A stretch of DNA of 8,741 bases, from the NCBI GenBank assembly GCA_045639255.1, contig JAZUCT010000038.1:1-8741 (forward strand). Reading direction: 5' to 3'. The position numbers and the translations under genes are program-made. This document shows positions 1 to 6,663 of this stretch, piece after piece (position 1 is the stretch's first letter; each line of letters opens with the position of its first letter). The DNA comes from JAZUCT01 sp045639255. GTDB lineage: Bacteria > Bacillota > Clostridia > Christensenellales > UBA1242. The notes below the pieces were generated by a model that ran no database searches, was not told where the DNA came from, and worked only from the letters and a program-made list of their open reading frames with translations.

Positions 1-3000
1 AATTTGTGCTGTTTAAAGTTGCAATTGCAATATATTCGGTGTAAACATGAGTTTTTTCACCATAGATTTTATAAATATTAACTGCAACTTCACCAATTTT
101 CATTTCTTCTTGCCATTCACTTGTTAAGCCTTTATCAATGTTAGCAATAACATTATATTGGCCTTTTAAAAGTGTTGTGTTAAAGAAAGTTATGTTTTCA
201 GTTACTTCTTCATTGTTTTTATTTAAATAAGTGTAAGGATATCTTTGAGTTGATGGTGTTAAAATAGTTTTGTTTTGTGCATTTTCAACCCAATAGAATT
301 TGTTTTTATCTTCAATGATAAAGAACATAATGGTTCTTCTGTTGCCAATATCATTTGTTTGAGTTATTGTGTAAGTTCCAATTTCATTGAAATAACTTTT
401 TCCGTTTAAAAGGTTAGTTGCGTTAATCGAACCAGTTGGAGTAGCAATTATTAAAGTTGGGTTATAAGTTGTAACAGAGCTATCCCAATTTAAGAATATG
501 CGTTGAGCAGTGTTAAGTTCTGCTGAACCAGCATTTGCATCGAAAAGAATATTATCTAAGAAATCTTTAATTTGAACATTTGGTAAAAGTGTGCTTATAA
601 CAAATGAATAGTTAACTGCTGAACTTTCGCTTGCAACAATTGGATAAACTGAAACTGAATAATTATCAGTTGAAGTGAAATTGTTTGCACGATTGAAAGT
701 TAAGGTTGCCTTTCCGGTTTCAGCATTAACTTGTTTAATTGAATTTAATTCGGTTTCAGTTAATGTTGTTCCATTTTTAACAACTGAAATGCTGTATAAA
801 TAACTTTGATAAGTAAATGTTACTTTATCACTTGTGTGAATAACACCATTTATGGTTGTGCTTTTTTCAGTGTTGTAACTTAATCTTTCACTGTTAACAT
901 CGTTTTCATATTTCAAGTTAATAATAAGCACTTGATAGTTATCAACATCACCAAAATTATCCCAATATTTAACCAGATAAACATTTTGTGGGTTAAGATT
1001 TGAAACAATTAAAGTTGTTTCGTTATCATATTCAAAACCAAACAGATATTCGGTGTTCTCAGTGGTATAAACTTTTTCGCCTAAAATTCCGTTATTAACT
1101 TCATAAATTTCAATTTTTGTTATATGTGTTGAAGTTGTTTTTGCAGGAACAACAATTTCAATTTTTCCATTTGAATTTTGCGAATAGGTTAGTTCAAGTT
1201 TTTCTGTACCTTGAATTTTAAAGTTATAAGTTAAAACATCACAAATTTCGGTGCTTGCATATCTTGAATAAACTGTTATATCAATGCTTGTTCCGTTTTT
1301 AATAATTTCTTCTGTTGCAAGTGCAGATGAAATGAAATTATTTATGCTTGCAAGTGTTAAGTTTTCATTAATTTCATAATTAACACCATTATCAGCATTG
1401 CTGTTATAAATTAATTTAAAATCTTCATTGCTGAAATTAAAGGTTTGCGAATTTGAGCCAATTGAAACATTAACACTGAAAAACATATCGTTAATAAAAG
1501 TGTTAAATTCATTTTTGCTTGTGAATGCAAGGCTTAAAAGGTTAAGGCTTGTAAGGTTTTCAGTTGAATTAAACACAACAGAATCGTCTGGCATTGTTTT
1601 AGGCAATGTTATAAATTGAACATCACTGCCAGATTTTATGTCTGCAAATTCAAGTGTTGCAGATTTATTATCGCATAAATAAATTGTGAAACTTGAATAG
1701 TTATTTGCGCCATCAACTTCAATTATTTCATAGAAGCAATTTAAACTTAAATCGCTTATATATTCAAAGGCAGTATCATATAACAAATGTTTATAATCAA
1801 AGTTATTATGAATGTTAAACCTTGGCCTGTCGCGTTGAACATCATAGTTTGCATAGTTTGGATCGTTTGGCAACAAACTGCTCATGTTTGATTCGCCAGG
1901 TTTGAATTTATCATATTTGCGATAATAGAAGAATGTGTTTGTTTCAGTTTGTTTTAATGTGGTTAAAACATCTGTGTTATTTTTAAAATATGAATATTTA
2001 TTTGAAACAAATAAATCGGTGCATTCGTTAAATGATGTTTTTGAATCAATAACAAAGAAATAATTTTCATCAATTTCATATTCACCAGTTTCTTGGTTAA
2101 CCGAAACATGGTTATTTTTATTTAAATAAGCATCGCTTTCAAGCAAATTGCTTATTGTATAAGTTGGATTTGTTTTATCAACAATTAAATAATAAGTTTC
2201 TTTAAAGAAGTTCTTATCGCCAACAACATAATTTTCTTCTTCACCTTCATATTTAATTGTTAAGGCATAAATATATTCTTTTGAAGTGTCAATGCCTTTT
2301 ATGGTGTAAGTTGTTGAATAATCGCTTGGTGATCTATATAAATTTTCAACAGGAATAACAATTTCATTGTTGTTAAAAATTTGAACAAGTTCAATGTTGT
2401 TAAGGTCAATTTTTGCTTTTGTAACATCGTTATAATTGCTGAAACTGAAATTAACAAAATTATCTTCTGTGTTTAAAATTGAAAACACTGAATTATAAGT
2501 TGCTGTTGCTGTGTGCCAGAAGCCTGATGGGGCAGTGTGTTCAATTTTAAATTTAAAAGTTAATGTGTTTGCATATGTGTTTTGTGAACCTGTGAAGTTT
2601 GAAGTGTTATCTGAAATTGAAATTATGTAAGTTGCTGAATTAACAAAGGTTAGGCAATATTTTCTGAATTTGTTAAACATGCCATCTTTATCATAATTCA
2701 ACACTGCACTTTCAAGTTCATTTTTATCGTTATAACTGAATGCTGTTATTGTTCCATCATAAGCGCAAACATAATAAGGTGCTTTATAATCCGATGGTTT
2801 AACAGTGTTAGGGTGATTGCTATAATCGAAATATGTTATTTCAGAGTTTGATATATTAAACAAAATAACATCTTCGCTTGTGGTTGTGGTTTGGTTAGCA
2901 CCTATATATCCCAAACTTACCATACAATTAATGTTAAGTGCATTGTTAAACCATTCGTTAGTGTTTAAATAATCATATTTATAGTTTGGAATATTTAAGT

Positions 3001-6000
3001 ATGCTGGAAGTTTATTTGTTGAAATTAATAAGTTTGCAGTTTCAGGTGCTGCTGGGTTGTTTGAAATGTTAGAGATAAATGAAGTGTAAGTTTTTCCTTC
3101 GTTGTTAAGGTTGAAATATATGTTTTCACCCCAATCATAAACTTCATTTCCATCTTTATTATATTTAATATCTGATTTAATGTTGTTGCGGTCAACCACA
3201 AAACAATAAGTTTTTGCGTTTTCTGGTTGGTGAATATCTTTTTTATAAAGCCTTGTTATTTCATAATAGCCCTCAGCAGTTACAGCACTTGCATATTTGC
3301 TTGAATAAACTGGATTAATGGTTTCTGTTGCAATTTTTTTAGTTTTTCCAGTTAAAACATTATTATTGTTTGCTGTTGCAAGAAGGTTTTTGTTTTCAAT
3401 TGCTGGTGTGTCGGTGAAAGGATATCTGTTGCTTGAAACATTGTAACTGAATGGGAAGTAAGAATAGGTTAGAGAAACAACTTCATATTCTTCTTCGCCA
3501 ATTAAAAATTCAAAACTTACATTTTTAAGGTTGGTTAACGAGTTGTTATAAACCCTGAAATATGCACCATCTGCAATTTCTTTTTTATCATAAATTTCGC
3601 CAGTTGAAATGATATGGCCTTGGCTTTTATCCATGTTAATTTCAATGAGTTTTTCAAACTTATTGCCTAAAATGTCAGTTACAACAACATTATAATAACA
3701 AGCGGTATCTTCATCTGGTTTAATCAATTGAATGTTGTTAAAAATTCCAGTGCCTTTATATTCGGTTTCAATGTTTTTGTTGTTATAGATATAGTCGCTG
3801 TTATATGGGTTAAAGTTGTTATTATTATTTTCTTCGGCACGAGTTATTTTTGTGTTATCTGCACTTAATTTAACAATGAATGCTTTGTTTTCAAAATCGA
3901 AATATTTTTTAAATATATCCAGTTGTGTTTCGCTTAAATTTTCTAAAAGTGTTTTATCAAAGTTGTTGTTTAAATCAATTGCAATTGCTTTATATTCGCC
4001 AGAACTAACTGTAACATTTTCGCTGAAAACATTAAGTGGGTTATCAATTGTTTGTTCTGGTTCTTGCTTAAATGCAGGTGCTGTGTTATCAAGCACCACA
4101 ATTTTTGTGTTTGTGTTTCCTGCATTATCGGTTGTGGTGAATACATACACACCAGCAACTGAAATTTCTGTGCTTGCATAGTCGATTTGTGCAGTAAAGT
4201 TTGAAAGGGTATAGCCGTTGAACATATATTTATTTTTCAATTCAACATCACCATTGTTTTCAAAAGTTGCATAAGAATATGTTAATGATTTTAAATCGTC
4301 AGCATTGCAAAGAACCTTAAATTGTTCAAAGTTGTTCACTGTAACAAAATCTGTTAACATATCTTTTTCAGGGTCGGTGTTGTTAAGAAATAAATCTGGT
4401 GCGGTTTTATCAATTGTGAAAACTCTTTCGGTAAAAGTGCTTTGAACACCACCAACAGTTGCACCATAATAAAGTTTAACTTTATAAGTGGTTTCTTCGG
4501 CAAGTGTTAAATCTTCTTTTTCAATGTTTTCATAACCAACAATAGTTTTGTGGGTTTCAAAAACTCCTTCACCTTTTCCATCTTCGCCATTATATAACTT
4601 TTCAATAACAAGTTTAACATCGCTATCGAAAGCACCTTTTTTGCCACTAACATTTATTTTAACATCTTTGTTAACCTTAGTGTTCGATGCAACTTCAATT
4701 GTGCTTTCTTGGGTTGAAACTGAAAGGGTTGGTGTTTTGTTTTCAACCTTAAAGCAGAACCATTGTTTTTCGTTGCCAGTTAAATTATATTTATTTGCAA
4801 CATTTGTCCAGTCGGCATAAGAATAAATTATTTGAATTAAATAAATGCCACTATCTGAAAATTTTGTTCCGTTAATATAGTTATGTTCTTGCCAAACAGA
4901 GCCATTCCAAACATAATATTTACTTTCTGAACTTATAATTCCCAAACTGCTTACCCAAACAGGTGCTTGGTTTGTTGATGGAATTGTGAAAACATTTGAA
5001 TTTAATGTTGTATATTTAATATTATTTCCATCAATAATAAATTTTTGATTTTTAATTTTTTCGCTGGTTAAATAATCGTATGTGTTAACAGTGTTGTTTT
5101 GTATATTCATCAGTTTGGAAACATATGCATTGTTTTCTTCATCAGCATACATTTCTGCTTCGCCAGTTGTATCTTTTGCATAATAAATTTGTGTTCCAAA
5201 AACAGTTAATTGTTCGCCACAAATTAACATTCTTTGGCTGTTGTCGGCAGTCATAACAGTTCCAAAGAAAACATATTCATATGAAATTTTGTAAACACCA
5301 AGGTCCACAAATTCAATTGTTGTGTTTTCAGTTGCTTCATTATATGAAACATTAACACCGCACTCTTTTGCATTTGAAATGTTTGTAACACCGTTGCCAA
5401 GTGTGAACTCGGTAACAACTGAATAATATGTTCTTGTAACTTTAACAACATATTTTGTGTTATCAAACACCAATGTTGGCATTTCATTTCTGTTTGCATA
5501 GTTAAAGAAAGTGTTATATTTAGTTTTTGTTGAAAGCCCGTAAACGCTTTCATTTTCGTTTTCGTTGGTGTTAAAAATTTGGAATGAAGAATTAATGTTT
5601 TTAATAACTGGTGCATAAACTAAACAATCTTGCTTTAAAAGTGGTGCATGGTTTGTTTTGTTATTTGAATTATATTCATAAGTTTTGTATGAACCGTTTG
5701 TTAAAGAATATTCACCATTAAATTCAGTTGAATAATGTGCTTGCCTTAACAAAGTGAAACTGTAAGAAACTGTTTTAGATGCCGAAACATTAAAACCAGT
5801 TTTTGTTCTGTAAGTGAATGTGAATGTGTAAGTTCCTTGGTTGTTTTCATAACCACTTAAATCTCTTCCATCACTTGTTTGGTTATAATATAAGTCAAGA
5901 TAGTGTTGATAATATTTTGCAGTGCCAATTGTGTCAGATCCGTTTGTTAAAGTTTTTTCTTCAATGTTACGGGTGTAAAGCACATCAGTTGTTCCATCGG

Positions 6001-6469
6001 TGTGTGTAAGGGTTAAACCAACTGTAAGTTCATATATGTATGCGGAAGTTTCATTATCAACATTATTCCAATTAACAACATTATCCCAACCAAAACTTAT
6101 GTAAGCATTTTGAATTATATTTCCGTTGTCGTTTTTAAGCATGGTGTGTTTATTAAGGGCAATGTTTTGAACATAATTGCTTGAATAGTTATTTTGTTGA
6201 GCGCTGTTAATTTCATAACCATTAATGCCGTCTTTTAACAAATCACTTTTAAATTCATTGCCACTTTCGGCACCAAAAATATTGTTGGTTTTATATGAAT
6301 TCAAATCTGTTTTATTTCTTTCAACAACTTTTGCGGTGAAAACAATGCCATCGCTTTCAACGGTGTTTGCATAAACCTTGTTTGGCACATTAAATAAAAA
6401 AGTTCCGCCAAACATTCCAATTAAAGCGAACATAATTGCAATAATTTTAGTGTTAAGAAATTTTTTCAT
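1..6469 (-). CDS. Giant secreted surface protein with tandem Ig-like units (3' end beyond window)
   Basis: I read this frame codon by codon from the ATG at 6469 to position 2 and found no stop, so at least 2156 residues are visible and the C-terminus lies beyond the left edge. The ATG is preceded by AAGGGAG with a 10-base spacer, and an in-frame TAA overlaps that site, so no earlier start is possible. Residues 1-34 form a signal peptide. Residues 35 to about 470 are Asn-, Tyr- and Thr-rich with no domain I recognise. From about 470 onward the chain looks like successive beta-sandwich units ending in linkers such as IDKTAP (near 687), LDNTAP (near 794), EHTAP (near 1310) and VDKTNP (near 1431), some preceded by a DxxGN turn. 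This is typical of bacterial Ig-like surface proteins. I infer an extracellular adhesin or stalk. No catalytic motif was seen. Any cell-wall anchor (for example LPXTG) would be outside the window. All tryptophans are TGG. The existence of the gene is very secure; its function is not. Confidence 0.93.
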   Translation of the reverse strand, partial: MKKFLNTKIIAIMFALIGMFGGTFLFNVPNKVYANTVESDGIVFTAKVVERNKTDLNSYKTNNIFGAESGNEFKSDLLKDGINGYEINSAQQNNYSSNYVQNIALNKHTMLKNDNGNIIQNAYISFGWDNVVNWNNVDNETSAYIYELTVGLTLTHTDGTTDVLYTRNIEEKTLTNGSDTIGTAKYYQHYLDLYYNQTSDGRDLSGYENNQGTYTFTFTYRTKTGFNVSASKTVSYSFTLLRQAHYSTEFNGEYSLTNGSYKTYEYNSNNKTNHAPLLKQDCLVYAPVIKNINSSFQIFNTNENENESVYGLSTKTKYNTFFNYANRNEMPTLVFDNTKYVVKVTRTYYSVVTEFTLGNGVTNISNAKECGVNVSYNEATENTTIEFVDLGVYKISYEYVFFGTVMTADNSQRMLICGEQLTVFGTQIYYAKDTTGEAEMYADEENNAYVSKLMNIQNNTVNTYDYLTSEKIKNQKFIIDGNNIKYTTLNSNVFTIPSTNQAPVWVSSLGIISSESKYYVWNGSVWQEHNYINGTKFSDSGIYLIQIIYSYADWTNVANKYNLTGNEKQWFCFKVENKTPTLSVSTQESTIEVASNTKVNKDVKINVSGKKGAFDSDVKLVIEKLYNGEDGKGEGVFETHKTIVGYENIEKEDLTLAEETTYKVKLYYGATVGGVQSTFTERVFTIDKTAPDLFLNNTDPEKDMLTDFVTVNNFEQFKVLCNADDLKSLTYSYATFENNGDVELKNKYMFNGYTLSNFTAQIDYASTEISVAGVYVFTTTDNAGNTNTKIVVLDNTAPAFKQEPEQTIDNPLNVFSENVTVSSGEYKAIAIDLNNNFDKTLLENLSETQLDIFKKYFDFENKAFIVKLSADNTKITRAEENNNNNFNPYNSDYIYNNKNIETEYKGTGIFNNIQLIKPDEDTACYYNVVVTDILGNKFEKLIEINMDKSQGHIISTGEIYDKKEIADGAYFRVYNNSLTNLKNVSFEFLIGEEEYEVVSLTYSYFPFSYNVSSNRYPFTDTPAIENKNLLATANNNNVLTGKTKKIATETINPVYSSKYASAVTAEGYYEITRLYKKDIHQPENAKTYCFVVDRNNIKSDIKYNKDGNEVYDWGENIYFNLNNEGKTYTSFISNISNNPAAPETANLLISTNKLPAYLNIPNYKYDYLNTNEWFNNALNINCMVSLGYIGANQTTTTSEDVILFNISNSEITYFDYSNHPNTVKPSDYKAPYYVCAYDGTITAFSYNDKNELESAVLNYDKDGMFNKFRKYCLTFVNSATYIISISDNTSNFTGSQNTYANTLTFKFKIEHTAPSGFWHTATATYNSVFSILNTEDNFVNFSFSNYNDVTKAKIDLNNIELVQIFNNNEIVIPVENLYRSPSDYSTTYTIKGIDTSKEYIYALTIKYEGEEENYVVGDKNFFKETYYLIVDKTNPTYTISNLLESDAYLNKNNHVSVNQETGEYEIDENYFFVIDSKTSFNECTDLFVSNKYSYFKNNTDVLTTLKQTETNTFFYYRKYDKFKPGESNMSSLLPNDPNYANYDVQRDRPRFNIHNNFDYKHLLYDTAFEYISDLSLNCFYEIIEVDGANNYSSFTIYLCDNKSATLEFADIKSGSDVQFITLPKTMPDDSVVFNSTENLTSLNLLSLAFTSKNEFNTFINDMFFSVNVSIGSNSQTFNFSNEDFKLIYNSNADNGVNYEINENLTLASINNFISSALATEEIIKNGTSIDITVYSRYASTEICDVLTYNFKIQGTEKLELTYSQNSNGKIEIVVPAKTTSTHITKIEIYEVNNGILGEKVYTTENTEYLFGFEYDNETTLIVSNLNPQNVYLVKYWDNFGDVDNYQVLIINLKYENDVNSERLSYNTEKSTTINGVIHTSDKVTFTYQSYLYSISVVKNGTTLTETELNSIKQVNAETGKATLTFNRANNFTSTDNYSVSVYPIVASESSAVNYSFVISTLLPNVQIKDFLDNILFDANAGSAELNTAQRIFLNWDSSVTTYNPTLIIATPTGSINATNLLNGKSYFNEIGTYTITQTNDIGNRRTIMFFIIEDKNKFYWVENAQNKTILTPSTQRYPYTYLNKNNEEVTENITFFNTTLLKGQYNVIANIDKGLTSEWQEEMKIGEVAVNIYKIYGEKTHVYTEYIAIATLNSTN
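2..5062 (-). repeat. Tandem diverged Ig-like units within the giant protein
   Basis: This is a protein-level repeat only; I see no matching repetition in the DNA. A beta-strand plus linker of the general form F-x-[IV]-[DE]-x-T-x-P recurs. The acidic or equivalent residue falls near 576 (VENKTP), 687 (IDKTAP), 794 (LDNTAP), 947 (MDKSQG), 1093 (VDRNNI), 1310 (EHTAP), 1431 (VDKTNP), 1600 (CDNKSA), 1753 (IQGTEK), 1855 (KYENDV), 1959 (ISTLLP) and 2054 (IEDKNK). Gaps run from about 95 to 217 residues, with several close to 100-120, the size of one Ig-like sandwich. Some linkers are preceded by a D-x-x-G-N turn (DNAGN at 781-785, DILGN before 947, NDIGN before 2054), as in bacterial Ig-like families that carry D-x-T-A-P strands. 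The left boundary is approximate. The later units at 1600-2054 are weak matches placed by position and strand pattern more than by identity. Confidence 0.55.
6368..6469 (-). other. Signal peptide of the giant surface protein
   Basis: Residues 1-34 have the three parts of a Sec signal peptide. There is a basic N-region (MKKFLNTK), a hydrophobic core of about 18 residues (IIAIMFALIGMFGGTFLF), and a polar C-region ending in V-Y-A, which fits the -3/-1 rule for signal peptidase I with cleavage after Ala34. There is no lipobox cysteine, so a lipoprotein is unlikely. The protein is therefore expected to be exported across the membrane and exposed on the cell surface or released. Confidence 0.88.
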
Positions 6470-6479
6470 AAGATAAACA

Positions 6480-6486
6480 CTCCCTT
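6480..6486 (-). promoter_or_regulatory. Ribosome binding site of the giant surface gene
   Basis: On the minus strand AAGGGAG lies 10 bases upstream of the ATG at 6469. It overlaps an in-frame TAA (6485-6487), which rules out an upstream start and fixes the beginning of the gene. Confidence 0.8.
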
Positions 6487-6491
6487 AATAA

Positions 6492-6519
6492 AATATTATT
6501 TAAAATAATAAATAATATT
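6492..6519. repeat. All-A/T inverted repeat over the predicted transcription start
   Basis: AATATTATTTA (6492-6502) and TAAATAATATT (6509-6519) are perfect 11-base inverted arms separated by 6 bases. With the predicted start near 6513 the repeat spans roughly -6 to +22 of the giant surface gene. That is an operator-like position rather than a hairpin wholly within the transcript. No G or C is present, so stem stability would be low and part of the match may simply reflect base composition. Confidence 0.4.
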
Positions 6520-6548
6520 AATATATAATTAATTGTAGTTTATCACAA
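6520..6548 (-). promoter_or_regulatory. Predicted sigma-A-type promoter of the giant surface gene
   Basis: Reading the minus strand, TTGTGA (6548-6543, four of six matches to TTGACA) is followed after exactly 17 bases by TATATT (6525-6520, five of six matches to TATAAT). The predicted transcription start is near 6513, giving a leader of about 44 bases before the ATG. It lies downstream of the virD4 terminator, as expected for an independent unit. The surrounding DNA is very AT-rich, so chance -10-like sequences are common. The correct spacing and location are the main support. Confidence 0.55.
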
Positions 6549-6631
6549 AATTAATTAAATAACAACAAAATAAAAACATAAACGGCAAAATTTAACAAGC
6601 AATTTTTTCGTAAAAACATAATTTTTATAAC

Positions 6632-6663
6632 AAAAAACACGCATAAAATTGCGTGTTTTTTTT
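6632..6663 (-). terminator. Intrinsic terminator after virD4 gene, symmetric in both directions
   Basis: The perfect stem CACGCA (6638-6643) / TGCGTG (6650-6655) around the loop TAAAAT is extended by six A's on the left and eight T's on the right, giving 12-base complementary arms. On the minus strand the stem begins right at the TAA stop of the coupling-protein gene and ends in six T's, a textbook rho-independent terminator. The mirror-image T tract would also stop plus-strand transcription, for example antisense reading from the giant gene. It separates the two genes transcriptionally. Confidence 0.9.

Larger units (their letters stand above)
6470..6631 (-). other. Intergenic region between virD4 terminator and giant surface gene
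   Basis: This is 162 bases of extremely AT-rich DNA with no coding potential that I can support. Apart from the promoter, inverted repeat and ribosome binding site listed separately, I see no riboswitch-like structure, tRNA or small RNA. The segment 6549-6631 shows only runs of A and T with isolated G/C bases. Confidence 0.6.

Noticed and set aside
1428..1619. Plus-strand open frame of 63 codons
   Set aside because: It is a shadow of the giant gene, with no promoter or ribosome binding site and no motif.
3816..4181. Plus-strand open frame of 121 codons
   Set aside because: It lies wholly antisense to the giant surface gene, has no ribosome binding site I can see, and its hydrophobic Leu/Ser-rich translation is what reverse reading of Asn/Lys-rich codons gives. 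The minus-strand frame of 69 codons at 3970-4179 is a shadow for the same reason.
4548..4820. Plus-strand open frame of 90 codons
   Set aside because: It is antisense to the giant gene and low in information, with Ser/Leu/Phe-rich content and no recognisable motif.
5251..5616. Minus-strand open frame of 121 codons in another phase
   Set aside because: It sits inside the giant gene in a shifted frame. The translation is rich in Gln, Leu, His and Met from frame-shifted Asn/Thr codons, and the in-phase frame has signal peptide, motifs and continuity.
5824..6009. Plus-strand open frame of 61 codons with His- and Cys-rich translation
   Set aside because: It is antisense to the N-terminal part of the giant gene. 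The His/Cys pattern is not a zinc-finger spacing and there is no start signal upstream.
1..6469. Giant gene as a phage tail, polyketide or peptide synthetase, or toxin of a contact-dependent system
   Set aside because: There are no adenylation, ketosynthase or carrier motifs, no RHS/YD repeats and no haemagglutinin-type secretion domain. The signal peptide with Ig-like linkers fits a surface protein better. A C-terminal toxin cannot be excluded because that end is outside the window.
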